Source of the DNA: Escarpia spicata
Lineage: Eukaryota; Annelida; Polychaeta; Sabellida; Siboglinidae
DNA length: 64,000 bases
Direction: 5' to 3'
NCBI GenBank assembly: GCA_963995525.1
Contig: OZ023210.1
Span: 8,985,603 to 9,049,602 of the forward strand
Below are positions 53,901 through 64,000 of the stretch, piece by piece. Both the position numbers and the translations under genes were made by a program. Under the pieces are notes generated by a model that saw only the letters and a program-made list of their open reading frames with translations, searched no databases and was not told the origin of the DNA. Position 1 is the stretch's first letter. Each line of letters starts with the position of its first letter.

Positions 53901-54807
53901 AGACGACCTTGCCGCCATGTAGGACGACAGAGAGGTAGTCTTTGCCCCGCCCCCTGGTGCTAGGCTTCTGACTTTGCAGCAGATTGTCCGAATGGTCAGT
54001 GGAGACGGTCATCTGTATCACCTCCTCCACCTGACTGTTCTGGTGGGGCAGCGGAAACCAGCTGACGAACCAATGGTTGTGCCTGCAACATGGAGCGACA
54101 TGTTGGAGCGTTCATCTCAGCAGAATCTCATTAATCTGGATCTCACTAATCTGGAAACCTTGGAATGTGGACACCGTTTCAGGAAAATGGAATTTCCAAA
54201 CATTAATGTGTGGTTTTTATATACATAATTCATTTCATCCATAACAAAGTAAAAAGGTAAGTTCTTATACAGCACAGTATCCAGTCATTAGGACTGCTTA
54301 AAGGACTTTACACTTTACTCCTTGACAGTCCTGTTCAATCAAACACCATCGCGACTTCTCTGGAAAGCATTCAGCCGTGCTGCAATTAATGCATCAAGAC
54401 TCTGTACACAACCATCCACCATTGTTAATAGCCAGGTACTCATTCATACAGCCAAGTGAACTGGAGCAATGTAGAGTGAACGAACCTATTCAAGGTTTGA
54501 CACTGCAGCACAGGATTTGAACCCGTGTTATCTCAATTGGGAGTCCGTTGCTCTTGTCACTGTGCCACCAAGCTCCACAAATATAATATACAGTGGACCA
54601 AAGGCTTCATAGTGATGCTTTGATGCATTTTAGTACCGTTCCAGCAAGCGGTTGTCATTATCCCATGATCGACAAACACAAGACTTACTCTCTGTACAGG
54701 TGGCACCACTGTAGACCTGGGGCATTTACAGATGTACGAGTCTCCCGTGGGCTCACAAACACCCCCATTCTCACATGGGTTGTTTATGATACAGATGTTG
54801 AGTTGTA
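50940..54807 (-). CDS. EGF/laminin-G protein (perlecan/agrin-like), C-terminal exons, with one in-frame stop
   Basis: The minus-strand exons are 54717-54807, 53897-54082, 52906-52989, 52247-52350 and 51475-51605, plus a probable last exon at 50940-51067 ending in TAG. The first is an EGF module (CIINNPCENGGVCEPTGDSY, then ICKCP). The next four form one laminin-G domain: GKDYLSVVLHGGKVVF, LGSGPANISLVDRIDDGHPH, TGRKGSLEING, then GGMSNLNGMTF and EGCVGNL...GPLDL. Phases match across all four joins. Such modules occur in secreted basement-membrane proteins; the wording is closest to perlecan. At 52251-52253 a TAG sits where laminin-G domains have Tyr (YxGG). The last exon (VRSGKQNVMKVDAYAAGREM...) is out of phase with 51475, so at least one exon is missing between them or the assignment is wrong. 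Either a pseudogene or a damaged allele. Confidence 0.65.
52975..53115. repeat. 42-44-bp minisatellite duplicating a splice acceptor
   Basis: Three copies (44, 42 and 42 bases) and a partial fourth. Each unit spans the end of the intron and the first 15-18 bases of the laminin-G exon starting at 52989. The outer complete copy keeps a TATAG acceptor; the middle one has lost it. Using the outer site would run into TGA. Confidence 0.8.
54254..54582 (-). mobile_element. tRNA-derived SINE, fullest copy
   Basis: On the minus strand 54582-54516 has an A-box (TGGCACAGTGACAAGAGC) and a B-box (GGGTTCAAATCC), followed by a body and a tail ending ..ACTGTGCTGTATAAGAACTT. It lies in the intron between the EGF and laminin-G exons. 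Partial copies with the same body are at 6118, 55815 and 56696. Confidence 0.75.
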
Positions 54808-55102
54808 CTTCACAGTTAATGGTTGAAACACACAACTCATGTTTATGTTTTGTCTACTGTGAGCACACAAGGTTTTTCCATATTCATTTAAATTGGTTGC
54901 TCAAATTCAGCCATTTATCTAAAACATAATTTGCTCGTATTCATTCAATTGCATAAGTGGTGTTTTCCTCATATATTAACAATAGCCTAACAAAAAATGT
55001 TTACTTATACTCATAATCAGTCAACTGCCTAAGAAGTCAACACCCCTAAGCTACAAGGGTCTCTTCAGATTTAGCCCAATAGTTTGGCCAAGGGACGTTG
55101 TA

Positions 55103-55430
55103 CAGGATCAACCCTGGATACAAGCACTCAGGATCAACCATGGATACACGTACTCAGAATCAACTTTGGATACAAGCACTCAGGATCAACCCTGGATACA
55201 CATACTCAGGGTCAACTTTGGAGGCAAGCATTGAAGATCAACCCTGGATACACGTACTCAGAATGAACCCAGGATGCAAGCACTGAGTTCTCAGGATCAA
55301 TCCTGGATTCACACTCACGTTTAACTTGGGATACAGGCACTCAGGATCAACCTTGGATATACGCACTCAGGATCAACCATGGATACAGGCATTCAGGATG
55401 AAATTTGGATACACGCACTCAGTTATCTAA
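55103..55430. repeat. 26-bp minisatellite, about 12 copies
   Basis: GGATCAACCCTGG starts at 55105, 55131 and 55157 and continues with variants to about 55430. Units are diverged (GAATCAACTTTGG, GGATGAAATTTGG). The open plus-strand frames here (Gly, Tyr, Ser-rich) follow the repeat. Confidence 0.85.
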
Positions 55431-56290
55431 CACCAACAACATCATACAGGCACTCTGTTCTCTGACACGACACACACCAACAATATCATATGAAGTCTTA
55501 TTTCTATATCCCATCATCAAAGCATCTCTCCTGACAACTTCTAAAAACAGAGTTCACATTTAAAATGTACTTACTCAGTGTGACAACAGCATACAAGACA
55601 CATTCAAAGTATCCCGCAAACCTGTGCAGAAGTACACTTTCCTGTACATTGAATCATAGCACTTTATAGTGGTTGGTGTCTGGTGTTGCATCTACAAAAA
55701 CATATCCAGCTATTGACATAGAGCAAAGAATTCAGAACACAAACTATAATGTTATGAATTTCATGACAGAATCAAATTGATGCTTTGGTTTGATTTATAT
55801 AAAGATTAACATGATTAAGTTCTTATACAGCCTGGCATCCACTCCTTAGGACCATGTAAAGTGTTTACATGTCACTCTGGCAAACCCCAACTTCTCCAGG
55901 AAGCATTCAGCCATGTTATAATTACTGTCCAAAATGTATTCCTTCACATATATCAACCACTATTTCCTTCTTCCCCTTAATCCGTTGCAGAATCAGGGGG
56001 GGTAACATCACAAAATCCCACTCGAGTTAAGGCTGATTATCTATTTTGTACGAGTGACAAGTCACAGTTTATGGTATGCATATTCGTGTGCAAATTAGTA
56101 CATTTTTCTTTTTAAACAGCCAATGCTAATACACAGGTTTGTGAATAATTTTGGACTTTCATTCATAAAACAAATCTTAGGCATATATAAAGTACAGCAA
56201 GAAAAATATACAGTGTCAGACTCGCTGAGCGACGCTGACTGAATCCAGGTAACACACTCCACATGGAAAATCATTAGATGTTCATGACTG
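55431..56290. other. Spacer with one SINE fragment
   Basis: 55815-55935 matches the SINE body (AGTTCTTATACAGCCTGGCA to GGAAGCATTCAGCCATG). Otherwise nothing is supported. Confidence 0.5.
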
Positions 56291-56292
56291 AC

Positions 56293-56620
56293 CTTCGACC
56301 CTGTTAGGATGATGGAAGTGAAAGAGAGGCTTGGTTGTGTCGACTACATTCATGTTGTGTAGTTTGATGACGTGTGGAGTCTCAAATGGTGCCTGAAACA
56401 TACCAGATAGAAATGGTTTATTATAATTAAGCACAGACTCATGGGTACAGACTGAAGAGATCTGCACCGTCAAGGCATTCTGGGAAGAGTTCGCTGTCTC
56501 CGAATGAACCAAGCAGGTCACTCACGATGATGTCTGCTTTCTCCGGGGTCCCATGTCCTCATGTCTCATGACACGACTGTCACAAGGTCCCTCCACACTT
56601 CGTATTTAAGGTTCTCCAGT
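56293..56620 (-). pseudogene. PRMT5: PRMT5 (protein arginine methyltransferase 5) relic
   Basis: The minus strand reads LENLKYEVWRDLVTVVS, a TGA (56566-56568), DMRTWD, a frameshift near 56548, then [20 protein letters not shown] and FPECLDGA. This is the PRMT5 region that includes part of the catalytic double-E loop (SExLGSF; here the E is D). A second block, 56293-56392, starts after a TTTCAG acceptor and reads APFETPHVIKLHN, then LFHFHHPNRVE, from the C-terminal beta barrel. About 50 residues normally between the two are missing and only about 65 bases separate them. PRMT5 symmetrically dimethylates arginines in histones and Sm proteins. With a stop, a frameshift and a deletion, this copy looks non-functional. 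Confidence 0.7.
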
Positions 56621-56695
56621 CTACGGACATAAAGTAAGCTTGCACGTGAGGTAAGAGTACTTAAATGGAAAACAATAACTATTGTCAAAATAGAG

Positions 56696-56780
56696 TTAAG
56701 TTCCTGTAGAGTATGGTATCCAGTGTTTGGGACTGCTCAAAGTGCTTCAATCCTACTGTGTGGCACCACTGTATCACTTA
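56696..56780 (-). mobile_element. SINE fragment
   Basis: AGTTAAGTTCCTGTAGAGTATGGTATCCAGT and GGACTGCTCAAAGTGCTT match the tail block of the SINE at 54254-54582. Confidence 0.6.
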
Positions 56781-57169
56781 TTCCCTTTGCAATAAGTAGT
56801 GTCGATGAAGTTACCCCGACATATTGCTTAATGTATTTTAGGACTTTATGAACTGATCTTCTTGTTGTTCTCCTTTTCCCCCTGTAGTCGGGGTGAGCCT
56901 GGCCTAGACTTTTGTTTTCCTTCTATTTCCATCTATTTCATCTATTCTAAGTATACAACTGGTACCAAAATTATATGGGCTACAAGTCAAGGCACCACAT
57001 CATAAATTGTGTTGCCCAAAAAATACTACTCCAAACACAATTTTAAATTAAATATTTAAAATTCTTCATGTGATGCAAACCATTTTTCATTCGGCTACTT
57101 GCGAGAGAAGAGAAACACCCACTGATGGTCATGCTCTTGATCCAATTGTTGAAGTTGCGCATGTAGAAG

Positions 57170-57178
57170 ATATGCATG

Positions 57179-57216
<38 letters not shown>

Positions 57217-57298
57217 GACACGCACACGCGCACATACACGCACAAACACACACACACAGTGATACTCACACGCGCGCACACACACAGTGACATGCACA

Positions 57299-57388
<90 letters not shown>

Positions 57389-57621
57389 GTCTATTGCACA
57401 CAAGTATACACATATTTGCCATATGCTATATATACTTATATTTATTTTAGAGTGTACTATGCTAAACGGGGTAGGCCACCATAAACAGTTTAATTACACA
57501 CACACACACACGCACACACACAGTGACACGCACACATAAACGCACACACACGCACACATACACACGCAAAGACATACAGTGACACACACATGCGCACATA
57601 CACGCACACACACACGCACAT

Positions 57622-57659
<38 letters not shown>

Positions 57660-58000
57660 AGTGACACGCACACACACACACGCGCGCGCTCGCACACACA
57701 GTCACAGAGGGTCTATTAGTTACACACATGTATACACATATTTGCCATATGCTATATATACTTATATTTATTTTAGAGTACGTGTAGGCCCTACTATATG
57801 CTATATACGGGGTAGGCCTCCATAAACAGTTTAATTACACACGCACACACGCACACACGCACACACATACTCACGCACGCACACACACAGGTCAGAGGGT
57901 CTATTGCACACATGTTTACACATATATATGTTATACATATACTTATTTTAGAGTGTACTATACTATACGGGGTAGGCCTCAATAAACAGTTTAATTACAC
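57170..58000. repeat. Composite repeat B: same spacer/CA-array unit as 37198-38295
   Basis: Spacers at about 57388-57495, 57709-57836 and 57896-57998 share ATATTTGCCATATGCTATA, TTATTTTAGAGT and GGGGTAGGCC...AAACAGTTTAATTAC with cluster A, in the same orientation, and alternate with CA arrays. The last unit ends about 130 bases before the sorting-nexin start codon. Confidence 0.9.
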
Positions 58001-58129
58001 ACCCTACGCACAAATCAGATCACGTTGTTTGTTGACACGCGAGTTTCAATGCGCCAACGACACCCCGCGTCGCACAGCAGCGCCTTGTTTTTGGTGTCGG
58101 TTTATCTCGGTCACATGACATAAAACAAT

Positions 58130-60722
58130 ATGGCGACCGATCTCAGTTTCGGTGAGTTTGGCGCTATTATTTATTCTTGTTCAGCGTTGACATTTGGTAT
58201 TTCGAAAAACTAAGCAGTTTATATTCAACACATGTGTCATGCAATTATTCGGTTCGTTTGCAGGGTCTGTGCCGGCGTTTTATAGAGAAGTATACAACAT
58301 TGTTTGCCCGAACGCGGAGGATCGGGTCGACCACGATATGTTTGTCAACTTACTTGTCAAGTCGAGTTTGCCGAAACACACTTTGACACAGGTACGTTTG
58401 CCCTTGTTGTTGATTATAATTAAAACGGTGACAGTATCCAGTTCTGCTGTCAAAACAACTTGTGTTATCACACCTTTTGGTGCTGACGGCGAAGTTTCGG
58501 AAGCTCGCGTGTTTTTTTGCGATTGCAAGGGGGCGTTTCCGCGTGACATGTTTTACATAAGTCATAACGTCTTCACCGAAAATGACAGATGTCATGTGGG
58601 TTTGTGATATTAAACATTGAACTCGCGTAGTCTGACAGCAGCATGATAACTATTAATTTGCAACTTTTATTGTAACTCATTGGCCTAATGGAAAACTACA
58701 GTCTGAGATGTTTGCCCATTTATCAAAACCTATTAATCAATTAATTTTACGTCTTCTATTTTATACAGTTAGTATTGATTTTGGCAGTGTAAACATTGAA
58801 ATGAAGATTGATTGTTGTGAAACAAATAAATCAACCTGTCATCACTGTCCTACCACATTTATTTAGTGCGTACTTATTTGCTCAGAATAACCTTTCAACT
58901 GTGTATTTGTTCACAACTCTACTTACTCAAGTGTAGTTCTTAGGACCTCACACTGGAGACGAGGCCAGATATGTTTATTCATTCACGAGTATGTACTCTT
59001 GAACGGTCTACTAAAAGCACATTGTTGTCACCTGAGTCGTAATGTCATGTTTACTGTGTCTGTGTGACAGTTGATACAATGTCAAACATGTATGCCTCCT
59101 CACACCATTATGTATTCTATGATGAAAAAACTATCTGCTCTACAACTCAAATAAATACTAAATTTAGATATATGATTGATTTTTATATCTTCCCATTTAA
59201 TTTTTTTAATAAACTGAATTCAGATATACCGTATTCATTCAGTTAAGCGTACAGTACGTTTAGCAAATATTTTAGACATGGAAATATGTCAAATTTTGTG
59301 TTCCAATAAGCGTACAGGGGTGTGCACTGATTTTCTTTGGTTCCTGTGGTTCCTGAGTACAGCCATCTCAACAGACATGACTGACAAACGATTTATGTAT
59401 CTCAAGTATGAACAACATGATACCAAAACACTGTAAAAGCTGATAATTTAGGTGGACCTTTCGATGTTGTTTCATCACCAAGCTTTGAATCTAGTGTGAT
59501 ATTGGTAAAAATTAAAACACAATGATGGATTCAACTGTCAAGGTTGGTATTGAGATCACTGTTACGGCGTCGGGTGCTGCTAAAAAGAGGGTACGCTTAA
59601 TAAAACGAATACAGTATATGAATTTATATTTCTTACTACTGTAATGACTGTATGTTTTCGGATACCTATAGTTTTTACATGTCAAAATATGTACAGTATA
59701 TGGTGATTATGTCTTAGGACACCAACCATATTTTGGGTACTGTATGTTTTCAAACAGGTGAGAATTTCATTATTTTTAGTTGTCCGAATACATCTTGTCA
59801 TTATGGTACTTAGTGAGCTGCAATGTTTGTCCTCTCTTCGATGAACCTAAGTGTGTGTTTCATGTTGTATTTTGGAAAAGTAATATACCAGGTGTTATCA
59901 AATGTTGCCTTTGGATGCTTACATTAACGAAGACATGCCAATCAGATTTACCAATATTGTAGATCAAAGCCAAGGAATTGGATTGTAGTAAATAAAATAC
60001 AATATGGAATTGGGCGATGACAATTTCAGGATCGCGATCCACCTCTGAAACAGGAAACCATATTCGATTTATTAAACACACGGTGCACTTAACAAATATT
60101 TGAGACTCTACTACATCATAGTGAGAGTACAGGGGTGTACACCCATTTTGTTTGGTTCCTGTGGTTCATGGGCACAACCGTCTCAGCAAACATGACTGGA
60201 AAGCAATTTTTGCATCTTGCATAATTATATATATGAGCAACAGGATACCAGAACTATGTAAAGTCTAATAATTCACGTGGACCTTTCGATATTTTTTCAT
60301 CACTTGGCTTTGAATCTGGTGAGTGTGACATTGGTAGAAATTAAATTACAATGATGGATTCAATGGTCAAGGTTGGCATTGAAGGTCGCTGTCACAGTGT
60401 CAGACGCTGCTAAAGGGGGGTGTATGTATGCTAATAGGGCATGTGCGATTAATAGAACAGATACAGTTCATTTATTGTGATCACAAAGTATTGTGATCCA
60501 ACTCGATCACAATGGATTAGTGCTGGCGTATAATGGTGTGGAGATGTACTGAATGTTGACAAATAAGTTTGACATGCGACACCCTACAGATCTGGGATGC
60601 AGTGGACAGCAAACAGGGCTATTTGACACGGGCAGGGATATACACGGCCCTTGCCTTGGCAGCACTCGCTCAACAGGGCAAATCTGTCAACGTGAAACTC
60701 CTCGAGTCATACAGTGACCAAG
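58130..60722 (+). CDS. SNX8: Sorting nexin-8-like gene, first three exons (EH-like domain)
   Basis: Exons are 58130-58151, 58264-58391 and 60590-60722, all phase-consistent with donors GTGAGT, GTACGT and GTAGGT. The start reads MATDLSFGSVPAFYREVYN, then DRVDHDMFVNLLVKSSLPKH, then (exon 3) IWDAVDSKQGYLTRAGIYTA and LALAALAQQGKSVNVKLLES. The helix-loop pattern with TLTQIWDxxDxxxxGYLTRxG is an EH domain; LALAALAQQGK is what I recall from the N-terminus of SNX8 proteins. SNX8 binds endosomal phosphoinositides through a PX domain and a BAR-like region and acts in endosome-to-Golgi transport; those domains must lie beyond 64000. Intron 2 carries two related MITEs (59229 and 60055). EH domain is firm; SNX8 identity is moderately so. 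Confidence 0.65.
59229..59614. mobile_element. 386-bp MITE, Tc1/pogo-like ends
   Basis: The ends read CCGTATTCATTCAGTTAAGCG and, inverted, CTGTATTCGTTTTATTAAGC, each flanked by TA. No transposase. A diverged second copy lies at 60055-60470. Confidence 0.7.
60055..60470. mobile_element. Second, diverged copy of the same MITE
   Basis: The interior matches the first copy in order: AGTACAGGGGTGT, TTTGGTTCCTGTGGTTC, GTGGACCTTTCGAT, ACAATGATGGATTCAA. Its terminal repeats are worn, so it is probably older. Confidence 0.65.
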
Positions 60723-61018
60723 GTAGGTTTGATATTTAGCTACCTATTATATTATTGAAATACTAACATTTCTGTAGCCCCACATATCCAGGACCAGCCT
60801 GTTCATATGCGCATACACACATTATAAAATGTACATGGAATCATAAGAAATGTTTAAGAAATATATATATATATATATATCCTGTTAAATATAATATTAG
60901 ATTAAACTTAAAAAGAATATGTTCAGTTTCAATTATTTTTCAATAAAACATTAATTTATCCTGGTCATTATAATATTAGATTTAAGTCTATTTTTAAAGT
61001 AATTAATATACATGACAT

Positions 61019-62521
61019 ACACTACTCAAAATAATTAAAGGAACAAATATTGGGGATGGCACACCTGGTCTACCACACAAGTTATTCTTTGTGCAATCTA
61101 CGTGTGATGAGGAGATTGTTTTAGCTACAAAATAGCTCATGAACTCAAGCATGATAACAATGCCTCTAGGTGATTACATAAGGAAAGGATTTTGTGGCAC
61201 ATGCATTAGTTACATTTCCAGTCCTTGGGCGTCATGATGTTTTCTGCATGGATTGTGATTGCTGGATGTCTCCTGATGGTCGCTGGTGCTGCCATGTGGT
61301 ATTGGCCCACACTGAGGTTGTGAGGGCTGTGCAACTGCTAGAATATGATGAACAGATTGAGATGGTGGCTCAGAGGTTTGATATGTCTCCAAGTGTAGTC
61401 AGCTGACTATGGAGACGTTAGCAGGAGACGGGGCAATACACCAGGAGACTAGGTCATGGTCGTTTGTGGAAGACAACCCCTAGGCAAGACCGTTATCTCG
61501 TCATTTTGTCCTGTCGCAATCGCATGAATACAGCTTGATCCCTGGAAATTGACTTCCGCTGTGCTACTGAAGTTCAATTATCCAACCAAACTGTTAAGAA
61601 TCGACTCCATGAGGGTGATATAAGAGCCAGACGACCTGCTACAGGCCCTATTCTCACTGCACAATACCATAGAGTACGAATGGACTTTGCAAATGAGCAC
61701 CAGAACTGGCAGCGGTGTCACTGCAGGCCGTTACTCTTCACAAAGGAGAGCAGGTTCTCAGTGTCAACTGATGATAGGCGTGTTAGGGGATGGAGATGTC
61801 AGAGAGAGCGTTATGCTGACTGTAACATAGTGGAAGTTGACTGATACAGTGGAGGCTCAGTATGGTTTGGGCCGGAGTCTCTTTGGATGGTCGTAAAGAC
61901 CTGTAAGTGTTTGCCAGAGGTGGTATAACGGCTGTAAGATATCGCAATGACATCCTGGAGCCTATTGTAAGACCATATGCAGGCGCAGTTGCGAATAATT
62001 TCATCTTAGTGCAAGACAATGCACGTCCCCACACAGCTTGTGTGTCTATGACCTTCCTTGAGGACAAAGGTATCCATGTGATGGACTGGCCGGCTAGGTT
62101 TCCTGTCCTGAACCCAACAGAACATCTCTGGGACATGCTTTCCAGACATGTTACATCTGACCTGACCAATGCCCTAGAACTTTCAGGAACGGCCGGCCAT
62201 ACTCCAAAATTACATGAGACGGATCCTCAGGAGTATGCCATGTTTTGTCAGGAGTGTGTGATTGCTAGAGGGGGGTATACAAGTTATTAAAAACATTTAT
62301 GGACAATAGTTGTCAGTTTATGAACAAATCTGTAAAAACAGCTAATGAAACTACCACAAATGCATTCCTTATATAGGGGTGTGGACATGCAGCCACACCT
62401 AGAGGCATTGTCATCACGCTTGAATTCATTCAAAAATGAGCTGTTTTGTAGGTAAGACAATGTCCTAATCACACATAGAGTGCACAAAGTATAACTTGTG
62501 TGGTAGGCCAGGTGTGTCACA
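61019..62521 (+). pseudogene. Dead Tc1-type transposase and truncated element
   Basis: Inverted ends share GGYCTACCACACAAGTTATWCTTTGTGCA (about 61068-61100 and 62465-62510); the outermost 40 bases seen on the left (CACTACTCAAAATAATTAAA) are missing on the right. The reading frame is broken by stops and shifts but keeps LLEYDEQIEMVAQRFDMSPS (N-terminal helix-turn-helix), FTKESRF, VQDNARPHTA and LNPTEHLWD. Asp and Glu of the last two are 34 residues apart, as in Tc1 DD34E. The first catalytic Asp is Lys (FTKES instead of FTDES). Confidence 0.8.
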
Positions 62522-62529
62522 ATCCATCC

Positions 62530-63420
62530 TGCACCCTGATATAAACCTATTATCTATCACCTCAGGGTGCGACACTTTAGCTGGCTGTCCTCAGCATTTC
62601 TTGGATTTTATTGTGCCTGAGGTTCAATGCTAAAGCCAGTATTCCCAGGATCAGGCTTACATGATACCACTATAAATGCCTATACACGTATTTCCCTTTT
62701 TCGAGTGGCTATATAAACAACATTTCATGGTGTGCGACAATGTCAATGTGGACGTTGTCCAGAGTCCTTACTCTCATTCCGCCAAGACTGTATTACATTT
62801 ACAAGACCCACCGATGCAGCCTTGGTCTTTTACAACGGTATCACAGTATCAAACGTTTGACAGTATAACAAATTCCCTTGATATCTTTCCATTATGGAAT
62901 AAGGTGAATGTGCACTAGGGTTGATCATCACCTGCCATCCGCAGCCAATGTGTAACGGGATCGCTTATTGGTTGAATACTTAATGATCCTCGCCAGTCAC
63001 GCGTGCGGACACATGAGTTCGACAGTGCATATATACGTCATCGTATACACATGGCTGAATTTTAGTCGGTGTTGTTTAATTAGTTGTAACAAAAAAGTAA
63101 CAAAACGAACATTGATTAAAATATCAAATACAAATATTAGGGTTGTTCCGCTTTTTTAGGTAGGATCGGGTTACGGAAAAAAAAACCGACGGTGGTCAAT
63201 CGGATTGGACCTAATGGCCCGTTGGGCCAGTAAAATATTGAAAACTGGTGGCCCGCATTGGCCTGACAACTTCAAAAAAGGTGCCGGGCCAGTGTTAACG
63301 TTGAGGCCTGCTTGAATACCGGTAATCACAATGGCTCTCCAGATTTTTAGTCCTTTGGGCCGAAGGTTCAACAGATTTATGCCATCATTCTGTGTGCGCC
63401 GTTAGCCGCCATATGTCAGA
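62530..63420. other. Probable SNX8-like gene intron; no further exon found
   Basis: 62755-62903 is open and protein-like (SPYSHSAKTVLHLQDPPMQP) between a TTGTCCAG and an AAG|GTGAAT, but matches no SNX8 part I know. 63210-63300 is GC-richer, with repeated TGGCCCG/GGGCCAG, probably a repeat. Confidence 0.3.
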
Positions 63421-63424
63421 AACA

Positions 63425-63705
63425 GTTCAGCAACTGTTTCTGTAATTTTGCATAGACATATCTTATGGTACTGCCACTATGCACAAGAAATCTGTATTTG
63501 CTTGAATCATTCTAAGAGCCCCCAGGGCCCCCCGAAACTGATACATTTTCGCATTTTGCCTTTTTTTTTTTTAAAACTCTTCAGTAACTTTTTCTCTGAT
63601 TTTGAATAGACATTTCATGTGGTAGGGCACTATGCAAAATAAATCTGTATTTGATTGAATCATTCAAAGGGCACTTCAGGACCACCAAAATGCTAAATTT
63701 TCCTA
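63425..63705. repeat. Tandem duplication of a 130-150-bp block
   Basis: 63425-63560 and 63579-63705 share TCAG.AACT.TTTCT, ATAGACAT.TC, CACTATGCA and AATCTGTATTTGNTTGAATC in order. Diverged; function unknown. Confidence 0.65.
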
Positions 63706-64000
63706 CCATTACCCTACTGCTGTAAGCCTCCTGCAGTCGATCTGCACTGATCTCTACTTATAACTGGATAGTGGACTTTGCCCTATCTCTGATCACTGGG
63801 GTGGCTGAGTGGAATGGCCTGGTGTCAGAGATTATGCTGTAAGCCTGTGTATTTGACTAGCCTTGGCTCAAACAGAATGCCTTCATGTGGGCTGTAACTA
63901 GGGAATCCCTACTGCACTGGCAGAACCTGAGAAACTTTAAAACAGCAATAGACATAATTATCAATACAATATAACGATATGATCTAGGATTAAAATAAAA
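63706..64000. other. Window end, no feature supported
   Basis: GGTGGCTGAGTGGAATGGCC near 63799 resembles a Ser/Leu tRNA A-box, but no B-box or folded stem was found. Confidence 0.3.

Noticed and set aside
63793..63850. Ser/Leu tRNA-like A-box region
   Set aside because: No matching B-box or stem found; too weak to call a SINE.

Overview
The window is animal (metazoan) nuclear DNA and is repeat-rich. Genes are split into short exons with GT..AG introns. I see long CA/GT and CT microsatellites, several families of non-LTR retrotransposon, a Ty3-type LTR element, tRNA-derived SINEs and DNA-transposon relics. There are no operons and no bacterial signals. The gene content (GH18 chitinase, laminin-G/EGF protein, SLC16-like transporter, EH-type sorting nexin, Ly6/uPAR-fold domain) together with the repeat mix suggests an invertebrate, perhaps a mollusc or another lophotrochozoan. 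The species is inference only.

Layout. 1-3045 (+): the 3' part of a gene joining a Thr/Ser-rich mucin-like stalk (33-bp coding repeats) to an 8-cysteine Ly6/uPAR-type (LU) domain, over three phase-consistent exons. 4.4-10 kb: LINE, SINE and minisatellite territory. 10280-12542 (-): the first three exons of a GH18 chitinase; the catalytic exon was not found. 13.5-15 kb: a 1.5-kb foldback whose arms each carry a tRNA-like module. 15-25 kb: LINE remnants, inverted-repeat elements and minisatellites. 25070-25175 and 32829-32898 (-): two exon candidates of an SLC16/monocarboxylate-transporter-like gene, with a structurally complete but internally broken Ty3/Mag-like element (26361-30944) between them. 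34.5-41.3 kb: very long microsatellites, a dead hAT transposon, a composite CA-repeat cluster and polypyrimidine tracts. 38664-43153: isolated exon-like segments. 43.6-46.3 kb: a LINE with endonuclease. 46311-47343: a TTAA-flanked piggyBac-type MITE.

50940-54807 (-): an EGF/laminin-G (perlecan/agrin-like) gene with five exons in phase but one in-frame TAG. 56293-56620 (-): a PRMT5 relic with a stop and a frameshift. 57.2-58 kb: a second copy of the composite CA-repeat cluster. 58130-60722 (+): the first three exons of a sorting-nexin-8-like gene continuing beyond the window. 61-62.5 kb: a dead Tc1 transposon.

The genes do not form a pathway. The window reads as a gene-poor stretch in which several genes are partial or disabled. 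All exon models were read by eye from splice signals, phase and protein resemblance; no database search was possible.
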